Source: Anaerolineales bacterium (GTDB lineage: Bacteria; Chloroflexota; Anaerolineae; Anaerolineales; Villigracilaceae). From it: a DNA stretch of 64,000 nucleotides. Location: NCBI GenBank assembly GCA_014860745.1, contig JACZJC010000010.1, forward strand, positions 57,435-121,434, given 5' to 3'. Both the position numbers and the translations under genes were made by a program. Below are positions 40,438 to 51,500 of the stretch, piece after piece. The notes under the pieces were generated by a model. That model saw only the letters and a program-made list of their open reading frames with translations, made no database searches and had not been told where the DNA came from. The first letter of the stretch is position 1; each line of letters starts with the position of its first letter.

Positions 40438-41088
40438 TTAACGGTCCTTGTCGATCAACCCATATTTAATGGCGAGACGCACCACCCCGGCAAGATTGCG
40501 CGCATGAAGTTTTTCCATCAGGTTGGCGCGGTGTTTTTCCACGGTTTTCTCGCTGATGGAAAGCATTGTGGCAATCTCCGCGCTGGTATGTTCCTCCGCG
40601 ACCAATTGGAGGATCTCTTTTTCGCGAGGGGAAAGGTTATCGAGCGGGTTCTGGCTTTGGGATGCGCTTGGGTGGAAGGCGCTTTCCGTGACAATGGAGG
40701 AGACCGCCGCACTGAGGTAGGTTTCTCCAAGCGCCACTTTTCGCACCGCCTCCAGCAATTCCTCGCTGACGGATGTTTTCAAGACATACCCCTTTGCTCC
40801 GCTTTGCAGCGCCTGATGCACGAGCCCTTCCTCCGAGTACATGGAAAGCAGCAGAACCTTTGCGGATAGTTTTTGATTCTGGATGTGTTCCGCGGCTTGG
40901 ATTCCATTCAAGCGCGGCATCATGATATCCATGATGACAACATCCGGCTTGAGCGATTGAGTCAATTCCACGGCTTCCTGCCCGTTGGATGCCTCCCCAA
41001 GAACGCGGATATCGCCCGCGCGTTCCAGCAGCGCCCGCAGGCCCGCGCGGACCAGGGCGTGGTCTTCCACGAGAAGAACACGGATCAT
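40438..41088 (-). CDS. NarL/LuxR-type response regulator
   Basis: A 216-residue transcription factor: receiver with D54 (VIMDIMMPRLNG) and K in YVLKTSV, then a LuxR-type helix-turn-helix, LSPREKEILQLVAEEHTSAEIATMLSISEKTVEKHRANLMEKL. Its ATG overlaps the stop of the upstream receiver-kinase by 4 bases, marking them as a cognate pair. Targets are unknown. Confidence 0.93.
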   Translation of the reverse strand: MIRVLLVEDHALVRAGLRALLERAGDIRVLGEASNGQEAVELTQSLKPDVVIMDIMMPRLNGIQAAEHIQNQKLSAKVLLLSMYSEEGLVHQALQSGAKGYVLKTSVSEELLEAVRKVALGETYLSAAVSSIVTESAFHPSASQSQNPLDNLSPREKEILQLVAEEHTSAEIATMLSISEKTVEKHRANLMEKLHARNLAGVVRLAIKYGLIDKDR

Positions 41089-42152
41089 ATCTGCTCCTTT
41101 ACTCGAACTTTTTCGATCGGCAGGTGGGCTGATATTATCGCGCCTTTTGCAGGCGAGGATGTGATGATGAGGCTTCCGTCCACCAGCATCAATCGTTCGC
41201 GCAGACCCATCAGACCGATTCCCTTTTGGGTGGTCGGATCGTCGCTGGAAAAGCCCCTTCCATTATCCTGCACTGTCAACACAATGTCCTGCTCGTCGAG
41301 GGTCAATTCCACCCAGACCTGGTTTGCCTGCGAATGTTTTATGACATTGGTCAACGCTTCCTGCAGGAAGCGATAAAGGGTGATCGAGAATACATCCGAA
41401 ATTTCGGGGGTCTTCTCATCCATTTCAACCGTGACGGGAAGCCCGGTGCGGATGCTGTATTCACGGCAGTAATTCTGCAAAGCGGTCCGAAATCCCAGCG
41501 TATCAAGGATGGCCGGGCGGATATTCTGTGCAAGTTCGCGCATCCTGCCGATGGTCTGGCTGGTGTCGGCGATCAGGCCGTCCAGTTCACTATTGATGAT
41601 TCCATTCTGTGTTGGAATTTCTGCGCGCAGGTTTTGCAGGCGCAGCATGTGGGCGATGAGGGCCTGGCCGAGGTCATCGTGCAGTTCGCGTGAGATTCGT
41701 TTGCGTTCCTCTTCCTGTGCGTTGACGATATGCTCCGCCATTTTTCGCAAGTTCTCACGCTGGATGGAAAGGGTGCGGTAGCGGTCCAGCCTTAAGATCG
41801 TGCGGACGCGCAAACGCAGTTCCTGCCGGTCGACAGGCTTGGTGAGGAAATCGTCAGCGCCGGCTTCGATGCCCTGCAGGCGCGAAGCGCGGTCATCCAG
41901 GGCGGTGAGAATGATGATCGGGACTTCAGCAAGATTCGGTGTGGCTCGGAGGCGGCGGCAAACCTCGAATCCGTTCATGCCGGGCATCATCACATCCAGC
42001 AGAATTAAATCCGGCAGTACCTGTTCCGCTTTTTCCAATGCCATGCTTCCGTTCCGTGCAAATTCAAGCTGATAGGATTCTCCCGCAAGGATGGCTTCGA
42101 GAGTGGCCAGGGCGGACGGTTCATCATCCACGATTAAAACCTTATTGTTCAA
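41085..42152 (-). CDS. Receiver-HisKA_3 histidine kinase (NarX-like core)
   Basis: A 355-residue cytosolic protein with a receiver first (D53 in ILLDVMMPG, K105), a short helix, then the HisKA_3 dimerisation helix ERKRISRELHDDLGQAL with phosphoacceptor H158, and a NarL-partner type HATPase (QEALTNVIKHSQA, DNGRGF, GIGLMGLRERL). It has no sensor domain; input probably comes as phosphate from the large PAS hybrid kinases encoded upstream, output goes to the overlapping LuxR regulator. Its start overlaps the PAS kinase stop by 11 bases. Confidence 0.92.
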   Translation of the reverse strand: MNNKVLIVDDEPSALATLEAILAGESYQLEFARNGSMALEKAEQVLPDLILLDVMMPGMNGFEVCRRLRATPNLAEVPIIILTALDDRASRLQGIEAGADDFLTKPVDRQELRLRVRTILRLDRYRTLSIQRENLRKMAEHIVNAQEEERKRISRELHDDLGQALIAHMLRLQNLRAEIPTQNGIINSELDGLIADTSQTIGRMRELAQNIRPAILDTLGFRTALQNYCREYSIRTGLPVTVEMDEKTPEISDVFSITLYRFLQEALTNVIKHSQANQVWVELTLDEQDIVLTVQDNGRGFSSDDPTTQKGIGLMGLRERLMLVDGSLIITSSPAKGAIISAHLPIEKVRVKEQI

Positions 42153-45100
42153 AGTTTGCTCCTTGAGCTGGGGTATATGTTTCCAACAGGGTTTGCAGTT
42201 CTTTGAGGTTGATGGGTTTGATCATGTAATCGTTCATGCCGGCCTTCAGACATTTTTCGCGGTCGCCCGGCATGGCAAGCGCGGTCAGGGCAATGATGGG
42301 TACATCCTTCAAGGTTGCTTCTGCGCGAATTCTTTTGGTGGCTTCAAAGCCGTCCATACCGGGCATTTGAATATCCATCAAAATTACATCCGGCTGGATG
42401 TTTTTTGCAAAGAGCAGACCTTCGTATCCGTTGTGCGCCGCTGTGACATGATAGCCCTTCGATTCGAGGTGATCCTGGATGAACAAAATGACGGGTTCCG
42501 TATCTTCAACCAGCAGGATCTTTAGGCGCGCGTGTTTCCCGACAAGCGGCCGCTTTGGAGATGCGGCCGCGGGATGCGGCTTTTGCAATCGCTGGCTTGG
42601 CTGCGCAGGTTCCCATGGCAGGTTTACGATAAAGCGGCTGCCTTTACCCGGCTGGCTTTGCACTTCCACATTCCCACCGTGCAAGCGGATCAGTTGAGAA
42701 ACGAGCATCAGCCCCAGCCCAGTGCCGCCGGCATGACGGGAGAGTTTGCTGTCCAGCTGCACGAACGGTTTGAACAGGCGCGATATATCCTGTTTTGAAA
42801 TGCCAATGCCGGTATCCCACACCGTAAAGGTGACCTGTTTTTTTTCTGCGTTGCCGGTAACATCCAGCCCCAGCCTTTGGCCATCCGGTGTAAATTTTAC
42901 GGCATTACCAAGCAGGTTGACGAGTACCTGTTTCAGCCGTCTTTCATCGCCGCGCAGGGTATGCACATTTTCATCCATGTGGAAGGAGACGTTCAACTTC
43001 TTCTTTTTGGCGAGTTCCTTGACCATTCGCAAACTGGATTGACAAAACGCCTCGACCGTAAACTGGGAGAGGTTCAGTTCCAAGCGGCCTGCCTCTATCT
43101 TGGAGAGGTCGAGCAGGTCGTTGATCAGTTCCAACAGATGACGTCCGCTCTCGTTGATGATGCGCAGGTATTTCCTCTGCTTCTCGTTGATCTCCCCGGC
43201 CACCTGCTCTTCCAGGCTTTCGGAGATACCCAAAATGGAGTTGAGCGGAGTGCGCAGTTCATGGCTCATATTGGCGAGGAATTCATCCTTCACGCGCATG
43301 GCCCGTTCCAGCTCGAGGTTTGCGATGCGCAGGGTTTCCTCCACTTCCTTGTCCTGGGTGATATCCATCATCACCCCCACAATATGTTCGGGCTGGTGAT
43401 TCTTGTCGTATAAGATGGAGCCGAAGGCTTTGATATATCGAAGCCCGCCGTCTGAACGGATAATTCGGTATTGGGTCTGATAATGAGTCTCGCCGCTTAA
43501 TACCGATTCTGCCAGCGACATAAAACTGCCCGCATCTTCCGGGTGCACGATTTTCATAATCTCATCGACGGTTCCGCTGAAGCCCTCTGCCGAGGTTCCG
43601 TAGATGGCATGCACCTGTTCATCGAAGATTAATCGATTCGTGACGATGTTCCAATCCCACACGCCCAATTCCGCTGCATGCGCGGCCATCTCCAGACGCT
43701 GTTGCACCCTTTTGATTTCATTTGTGCGGGCAATGACATGCAGCTCCAGTTCCTCGGCGAGTCTGCGGTATTTCTCTTCGCTTTCCCGCAGCGCGGACTC
43801 GATTTTCTTGCGCTCGGTGATGTCGGTGCAGATGGCGCCCAACGCGTAGATATTTCCGCTGGAATCGCGAAGCGGGAATTTTGTCACCGCATATTCATGC
43901 AAAACGCCTTCCAGGACCGCCGTTTCTTCGAATTCGATGATCCGGCCGGACGAGAGCACATTGTTGTCGTTGCTGGTAAATGATTCTGCCTCGCGCTGGG
44001 GGTGCAGGTCGTAAGCGGTGCGGCCGATGATCTGCCGGCGGGGCAGCCCATATGCGGCTTCGGTATATTTATTTACGGCAATATAATGCCCTTCCATATC
44101 CTTGATCCAGACGAGGCTTCCCGCATTTTCGAAGAAACTCAACAGGCGTTCTTCGTTATCGCGCAATATTTTTTCCGTTTCGATACGCTTGGTAATATCG
44201 CGGGCGACTCCCAGTATATCCAGTCCGCCTTCCTTGTTGCGGAGGATGGTCGAGACGATCTCCGTCCAGATGGTGGAACCATCCTTGCGAGTCTGCAGAA
44301 TCTCATCCGTTTTTGTCAAAGCCGAGGCGTCCCCGTCCTGGAAATTTGCCAGGCGCATTTGTAGTTTCGGGAGGATATTTTCGTAGGACTCCCTTGTCAT
44401 CACCTCTTCGAGGGATTGGGTCAGCGCCTCTTCCACTGTATATCCCCGCAGCTTTTCGACAGACGGACTGACGTATTTCAGCTTCATCGTTTCGGCATCC
44501 AGCACCCAGACCACGTCCGAAATGTTTTCAGCCAGCAGGCGGTATTTTTCCTCGCTGGCCCGTAATTCGCTTTCCGCCTGCTTGCTTTTGGTGATATCGA
44601 ACGCGTTCAGCAACAGGCGGTCCACCGTGCCATCGGGGTTTTGCAGGGGCTGCATGCTCAAGCGGAACCACTTGAACTCGGCATGGATCGGGCTGTACAC
44701 ATCGTCCACGACCCCGCTTCGCGAGGCAATGATCTGGTTGATGGCCTTGTAATATCGTTCGGCATATTCGGGGGGATAGACCTCAAATATGGTTTTGCCG
44801 ACGATTTGCGGATCGTTCCAGACCTGCATCCCTCTGGGGTTGCTGTACAGAATCCTGCCTTCTTTATCGAGAACGGCAATGGCGCTCTCTGAATATTCCA
44901 CCAGGGTGCGGTAATTTTCTTCGCTGGCGCGTAAATTATCCTCAGCTTGCCGGCGTTCGGTAATGTCCAGCGCCGCCACAAGACGAACCTCCCTGCCCTG
45001 GTATTCCACCTTATAAGAGACGATCTCGACCGGAAAGACCCTGCCCTCTTTATCTTTATGCATCCAGTTCGAGGAGCGCTGGTATGCAGCCTGGTTGGTT

Positions 45101-45390
45101 TGAATATTTTTGATCAGTTTGTTATGTTCTTCAGCAGGGCGGATATCCAGAAGGCTGATGCCCAGGAATTCCTCACGCGTGTAACCGTAGCGCAGGCAGG
45201 CGGCATTGTTCACCTCCATGAAGGTGAGAGTCTCCACATCGTAGAGCCACATGGGCAGGGGGTTGTGCTTGAACGCGATGTCGAACATATCCTCCGCTTC
45301 AGCGTTGGAGACGTGGGATTGTAGCTCGGCAATGCGCTGCCGCGCAACCGTCAGCTCTCCCTCCAACTCTGCTTTCGACTTTTTACTCAT
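42142..45390 (-). CDS. PAS-rich soluble hybrid histidine kinase
   Basis: A 1082-residue kinase without membrane segments. Five PAS domains, each introduced by EEKYRxLxE-type helices and closed by DITERK-type linkers; HisKA with phosphoacceptor H710 (MSHELRTPLNSILG); HATPase (LVNLLGNAVKFTP, DTGIGIS, GTGLGLML); and a C-terminal receiver with D1006 (ILMDIQMPGMDG). GGAG 6 bases before ATG 45390. It may pass phosphate through its receiver to the REC-kinase protein encoded by the overlapping next gene. No phosphotransfer (Hpt) domain is visible in the window, so the route is open. Confidence 0.93.
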   Translation of the reverse strand: MSKKSKAELEGELTVARQRIAELQSHVSNAEAEDMFDIAFKHNPLPMWLYDVETLTFMEVNNAACLRYGYTREEFLGISLLDIRPAEEHNKLIKNIQTNQAAYQRSSNWMHKDKEGRVFPVEIVSYKVEYQGREVRLVAALDITERRQAEDNLRASEENYRTLVEYSESAIAVLDKEGRILYSNPRGMQVWNDPQIVGKTIFEVYPPEYAERYYKAINQIIASRSGVVDDVYSPIHAEFKWFRLSMQPLQNPDGTVDRLLLNAFDITKSKQAESELRASEEKYRLLAENISDVVWVLDAETMKLKYVSPSVEKLRGYTVEEALTQSLEEVMTRESYENILPKLQMRLANFQDGDASALTKTDEILQTRKDGSTIWTEIVSTILRNKEGGLDILGVARDITKRIETEKILRDNEERLLSFFENAGSLVWIKDMEGHYIAVNKYTEAAYGLPRRQIIGRTAYDLHPQREAESFTSNDNNVLSSGRIIEFEETAVLEGVLHEYAVTKFPLRDSSGNIYALGAICTDITERKKIESALRESEEKYRRLAEELELHVIARTNEIKRVQQRLEMAAHAAELGVWDWNIVTNRLIFDEQVHAIYGTSAEGFSGTVDEIMKIVHPEDAGSFMSLAESVLSGETHYQTQYRIIRSDGGLRYIKAFGSILYDKNHQPEHIVGVMMDITQDKEVEETLRIANLELERAMRVKDEFLANMSHELRTPLNSILGISESLEEQVAGEINEKQRKYLRIINESGRHLLELINDLLDLSKIEAGRLELNLSQFTVEAFCQSSLRMVKELAKKKKLNVSFHMDENVHTLRGDERRLKQVLVNLLGNAVKFTPDGQRLGLDVTGNAEKKQVTFTVWDTGIGISKQDISRLFKPFVQLDSKLSRHAGGTGLGLMLVSQLIRLHGGNVEVQSQPGKGSRFIVNLPWEPAQPSQRLQKPHPAAASPKRPLVGKHARLKILLVEDTEPVILFIQDHLESKGYHVTAAHNGYEGLLFAKNIQPDVILMDIQMPGMDGFEATKRIRAEATLKDVPIIALTALAMPGDREKCLKAGMNDYMIKPINLKELQTLLETYTPAQGANFEQ

Positions 45391-45465
45391 AACAAACTCC
45401 AATTTCGAAAAGTGATTCCCCTGTAATGCCTGTCTTGAAATTTAGAACCTAAACAACTTTTTGGG

Positions 45466-45523
45466 ACACGGAAAAAACCTTTAAAAAAGCCTGCCTTTTC
45501 CGTGTTGTCCGTGAATCCCGTGT
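45466..45523. repeat. Hairpin and 9-nt tandem repeat in the 199-bp gap between the two hybrid kinases
   Basis: ACACGGAAAA (45466-45475) is complementary to TTTTCCGTGT (45496-45505). TTTCCGTGT, TGTCCGTGA, ATCCCGTGT at 45497-45523 form a 9-nt degenerate repeat. Nothing else recognisable is in the gap. Confidence 0.5.
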
Positions 45524-45589
45524 ACAAACAAACGGGTGGGGAAATGCTTCTTTGCCGGAACCAGGCTGCCGTTAAAGTGGAGGCGTTGT

Positions 45590-48500
45590 TCATCCTGTTT
45601 TGTGAAGATATTTTAGGATGAGGCTTTCCAGTTCCTTCATTTGCACAGGCTTGCTGAGATAATCGTTCATGCCGGCCCGCAGGCATCTTTCCCTGTCGCC
45701 GGGCATGGCCAGTGCGGTGAGGGCAATGATGGGAATCTCCTGCAATTCCTTTTCGGCGCGGATCATCTTGGTGGCTTCCACGCCGTCCATGACCGGCATC
45801 ATCACATCCATGAGGATGAGATCTGGTTTTTCCTTGCGCGCGAGCATCACTCCTTCCATGCCATTGCGTGCCGCCATCACCTGGAAGCCTTTGTGACGTA
45901 AATATTCGCTTAGCAGCAGGACGATGGAATCGGTATCCTCCACGATGAGGATTCGCCCGCCTCCCGCTAGGGCTGCTGCTCCTTCGGGGATTGTGTCGGT
46001 TTTCTGCTCCATCCTCTTTGCAAAAGAGACTCCTTCCACATCCACCCAGGGCAGGGTCATCGAGAAGCGGCTGCCGCGGCCCTCCTTGCTCTCCACACTT
46101 ACGCTGCCGCCATGCAGGCGTACCATTTGCGCCACCAACACAAGCCCCAGCCCTGTTCCGGAGAATTCGCGCGTCAACCCTGCATCCAGTTGTACGAAGG
46201 GTTTGAATATCTTGGTTAATTCTTCCGCTGCAATACCAATGCCTTCGTCCCAAACCGTAAAGGTGACGGTCTGATTGCGGAAATTTCCCTTCACCTCCAC
46301 GCCCAATTGCATGTCGTTCGGTGTGAATTTGACCGCATTACTTAGCAGGTTAACAAGGGATTGTTTGAGGCGGCGCTCATCTCCCATGATAACCTTCACC
46401 TCGGGGTCGATCTTCAAGGAGACTTGCTGGTTCTTCTTTTGCGCCTGTTCCTTGATCATGCGCAGGCTGGCATCGCAAAGCGAGGAGACGGAGACCTGTG
46501 AGATATTCAACTCCATGCGCCCGGCTTCGATCTTGGATAGGTCGAGGATGTCGTTGATCAACTCCAGCAGGTGATGGCCGCTTTCGCCGATGGTGCGGAT
46601 GTATTTGAGTTGTTTTTCGTTGAGCGGGCCGGCGATCTGCTCTTCGAGGCTCTCCGACATGCCCAGCACGGCATTGAGCGGTGTGCGCAGTTCATGGCTC
46701 ATGTTGGCGAGGAATTCATCCTTCATGCGCAGGGCGCGTTCCATTTCGGTGTTGGCAAAGCGCAGGGATTCCTCGGCTTTTTTGTGGATGGTAATATCGC
46801 GGCTGGTGCTTAAGACCAGTTGCCTGCCCTTCACTTCGATGGGGTAGGAGTGCATTTCGAGGGTATGGATGCCTCCGCCGGAGTAATGGAAATCCAATTC
46901 AACAGGAGGGACATCTTTTCCCTCGAGGATCGCCGTCATATAGTCGTTTACTTTCGCCAATTGCTCATCAGGGAAGATGTTCAGTTCCGAAAGGTGGCGG
47001 TACTGGATATCCTCCCGATTCACCTGGTGCTGTTGTTCGAAGAGCCGGTTGACATCCAGCAGGATGCCTTCCGGGTCCGCCACCGAGACGGGATCCGGCG
47101 CGGCATCGAAGAGCAGGCGGGCATACGCTTCGCTTTCCCGCAAATCCTGCTCCGCCTGTTTTTGCGGGGTCACATCGTTCACAATGCCGATGATTCTTTC
47201 CAGAGTCTCGCCCGGGTCAAAGACCGCCACGCCTTGTTCAAAGAGCGTATGCGTATCGCCGTGCTGGTGCAGGATTCGGTATTCGTGTTTGAAAGTGGTT
47301 CGCTTGCTTTCCTTGATGTCTTGCGCCGCTGTCATGAGGATGTCCCGATCTTCCGGGTGCATGAGCTTCATTTGGGTATCGATTTTCCCGTTGAAGATCT
47401 CAGGCGATATGCCGTAGATATTGAACATCTGGTTATCCCAGATCACACTGCCCGACGAGACATCCCATTCCCAAATGCCCAGCCCGGCCGTATCTGTGGC
47501 GAGCTCCAATCTTTTACGGGTCAAGTCGATCTCGGCGGTGCGTTCCTTCACGCGTTGTTCCAGCTGATCATTTAACCGCAGCAGTTCATCGGTCTGTTTT
47601 TGAAGCGCAGCTTCCACCTGCTCGCGGACGATGATCTCCTTTTGAGTCATCTCGAACAGGTTGGCATTTTCGATCGCAATCGCGGCCTGCCCGGCCAAAG
47701 TCACCAGCAGGCGCTCATCGTGTTCTGTGAAGGCATCCTCCATTTCACTCTCGACTGAAATGGAACCGATCATCCGCTCGCCGATTTGAAGAGGCACATA
47801 CAGCCCGGATTGGATTTCCGGGAAAATGCCCATGTACCTTTCATCCGCTTTGATATTCGCCACGCGCAGCGGTTGGCCGTGCAGAGTCACCCAGCCGCTC
47901 AACCCCTGCCCAGGATTGGAAATGGCCTGGTTCATTTTGGCGATGAATTCCTCCGCCTCTTCCGCGCCGACGCCTGGCCGGTGGAACCCGATCAACGTCA
48001 CACTGTTGGTTTCCGGCTGGTATTGACGGATGCCGATATGATGCCAGTTCATGCGGCGGTCCAGCACCTCGATCACTTTTTGGGCGATCTCTTTTGGTGT
48101 GAGCAGCCGGCTGATGGCAAGACCGCTTTCGTACAGCGTTTCCAACTCTGAGAGCTGGCGGTTGATCTCAGCCTCGGACCGTTTTCTCTCGGTGATATCA
48201 ACAAGTGAGATGATGACCTTGGAGAGGTCGGTTTCATACCCCGCAGCCACCGACCAGGTGAGGTAAACATGGATGGTCTCGCCGTTCAGAGTGCGGTTGA
48301 CTGCCTCGTGCTCGAAACGGGTAATTCCCTTCGAAATCTGTATCAGCTCCTGCTTGAACTGCTCGGCCGGGATCGTTACCAAATCGCCAAGGTTCGAAAG
48401 CAGCTCGCTCTTTTCCTCCGCTTTGAAGAGTTTTAAAGAAGCCCTGTTCACATCCAGGATTTTGACGAGGGATGCGAATTCCGAAACCAGGTGCGGGTGT

Positions 48501-51500
48501 TCCGAAAAATAAGCCTCGAAATCGGTGATGCCCTCGCGCCTCATCTCGTCGAGCTTTTGTTTGACGGCAGAGAAATCCTCCTCCCACAGGGAGATGGGTG
48601 AATTCTCGAACAGGCCCCGGTAGCGCTGCTCGCTTTCTTTTAGAATTTTATTTGCCCGTTTGCTTTCGGTGATGTCGATGGTTGTGACAATGACTTTGGA
48701 GAAATCATCCTCATGACCCGGGACAACAGACCAACTCAAATTTATATCGATAAGTTGACCTGTTAATGTTTCGTCAACACCTTCCCAACTGTGACTGGTT
48801 TTTCCATCCGCGATGTCCGCGAGAAACTCATGGACATGTTCCAGTTCGCCTTTACTTGTGCCCTGGCTGGTAAATCTGATCAAATGCTCCTTGTTTTCCG
48901 CCTGAAACATTTCCACCGCCATATTGTTTACATCCACAATCTTGATCTCGTTGAACCACTTGATCGCGGTATCAGGATGAGATGCAAAATACGCGCGGAA
49001 GTCGGTAACACCCTGTTCTTTCAAAGTATCCAGATGTTTTTTAACATCGGAAAAATCCTCCTCCCAAATTGAAACCGGCATATCTTCAAACAGCGCGCGG
49101 TAGCGCCGTTCGCTCTCGCTTAATTTTTCATCCGTCTGTTTGCGCTCAGTGATATCGAGCGAGATGCCGCCGACCGAATCAATGACCCCGTTTGCCTCCC
49201 GAAGCGGGAATTTGTGGGTGTAATAACAGCGCCGTCCCCTGGGCGTCTCCACCCATTCTTCAAGCGCCAAAGAAGAGCCGCTTTCTGCGATCAGGCGGTT
49301 TTGCGCCTGGAACCTTTGCGCCAACTCGGGTGGGAATACTTCAAAGAGGGAATGTCCCACCGCATCATTACGGCTGATCTGGGTATCCTCTTCCCATTGG
49401 TGGTTAACCAGGCTAAAGGAGTCGTCAAGCGTGTTGACATAGATGGATATGGGAGCCAGTTCCAGCAGGGTGGTGACAAAATTCTTTGTTTCTCTTAATT
49501 CGGCCTCGGCGCGTTTGAGCTCCGTGATGTCCATGATCGAGATGAGCACCTTGGAGAGGTCTTCTTCATGCCCCGGCGCCACAGACCAGGTGAGTTTGAT
49601 GTTCATTAACTCGCCTGTTAATTTTCTGTTGACTCCCTCCCATTCAAACTGGGTCAGTCCCTTTGCGAAATTTATAAGTCCGCGATGGCCAATCACTTCT
49701 GTGTCGAGTAATTGGCTGGAATTTGCCAGCAATTCCTCCTTGTTTTTTGCATTAAACAATTTCACCGAGATTTTGTTGGCATCCAGAATTTTGATGAGAG
49801 ATGTACATTCAGCCGCAATTTCAGGATGCTCTGTAAAATAAGCTTCAAAATCCGTTACACCCTGGCGTTTTAATTCGTCCAGTTTTTGTTTAACGCCCGA
49901 ATAATCGTCCTCCCACAGGGAGATGGGAGAATCTTCGAACAGGCTGCGGTAGCGTTTCTCACTTTCGACGATTTTGTCCTCTGTGAGTTTGCGCTGCGTA
50001 ATATCGCGAAATGACCATACCCTGCCTGCATGTTCTCCTTGATACGTTGTTATGGGTTTCGAAAAGCGCTCAAAGACCCTCCCGTCCTTGAAATCGAGGA
50101 TATCGAAGCTCTCCTGCCGGGATCGATAGAGGTCCTTGACTTTTTCGAGGAATTCCTGAGGATTGATCAATTGATCTAAAACAAACTGAAGGAGAACGGC
50201 ATCGTCTTTTCTGGAAAGGATTTCCTGGGGTATCTTCCACATTTCAGAAAAATGTTCATTGGTATAAAGCACTTTATTTTCCGCGCTGACCGCCAGGAGG
50301 CCATCGGCTGTGGATTGCAATATTCCCTGTAAGGATGATTCGCTTGCGCGCAGATTTTCCGCGGCCAATTTATTGCTGGTAATGTCGGAGGCAAAAGTGA
50401 GGACAGCCTTTTCCCCTTTCCAAAGTGTATTTACCTCGCTTACATTGACCCAAATCTCTTCTCCGGAGCGGAGCCTTAACTTATATTCGCTTTGAGTCTT
50501 TTCAACCTTTCCGCGCAGCAGAAGCTTGTGCCTGCGAATGGCGGACATGCGTTCCTTTTGTGAAGGGATGAAATCCAGGATATTCGAGCCAATCACTTCG
50601 GATAACGGCACCTGCGAAATTTTTTCGAACATGGGGTTGGCGAACACGATCAGCCCGTTTTGAATGACGTAAAGGGCTTCGCTCGCATGTTCGATAAGCA
50701 GGCGGTATTTTTCCTCGCTTTCACGCAGCACATTCTCGATGCGTTTGCGTTCGGTAACATCTTGAATTTGGGAGATGAAATATAGCGGCTCCCCATTTTC
50801 ACTGCGCACCAGCGAAACGCTCAGCAACACCCAAACGATGTGCCCATCCTTATGGAAATAGCGTTTCTCCATCTGGTAGGTCTGGCGGGTCCCTGCCAGG
50901 GTTTCCCGCACATATTCCAGGTCCAGGTCAAGATCGTCGGGATGGGTGATATCCTGAAATGTCATTGCCATTAAATCATCGGCTTTATACCCAATGAGGC
51001 TGCATAACGCCTGGTTGACCTTGAGCCAGCGGCCTTCGGTGGAGACCAGCGCCTTGCCAATGGCCGCATTTTCGAAGGCGCTTGTGAACCGTTCTTCACT
51101 TTCGCGAAGTTTTTCTTCAGCTTGTTTCCTCTCCACAGCAGAGGCAACCTGCCCTGAGATCGAAGCGAGGAAGGCCAGGTCTTTTTCGGAATACAGGCCG
51201 GCAATTTCGTACTCCTGAATTGCCATCACGCCGATGGTTTTTCCTCCCGTTTTCAGCGGTACTCCCAGCCAGGATTTTGAATCGGTGCCCACCAATTCCA
51301 CGTCGCCCGCCTGTATCATCTCTTCAAATTTTTTTTCATTCACCAGCAGGGGGGTGCCGGTGCGGAAGATATAGGCGGTCAGGGTTCCTTCACGGTTGGA
51401 CGGACCCATCGGCTCGTCATATTTATCCATGGAATAGGCATCTTCGAACAAACCGCTGAGCGGGTTGTATAAAGTGACGAAAAGGTTGTCTGCCCGAATT

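Noticed and set aside
41085..42152. Hybrid kinase of the usual order (kinase then receiver) broken by a frameshift
   Set aside because: The receiver is N-terminal, the frame is intact, and both domains are complete.
45387..46253. Minus-strand frame of 288 codons overlapping the end of the giant PAS kinase
   Set aside because: Out-of-frame reading of the HATPase-receiver code; Arg/Gly-rich low-complexity product, no motif, no RBS.
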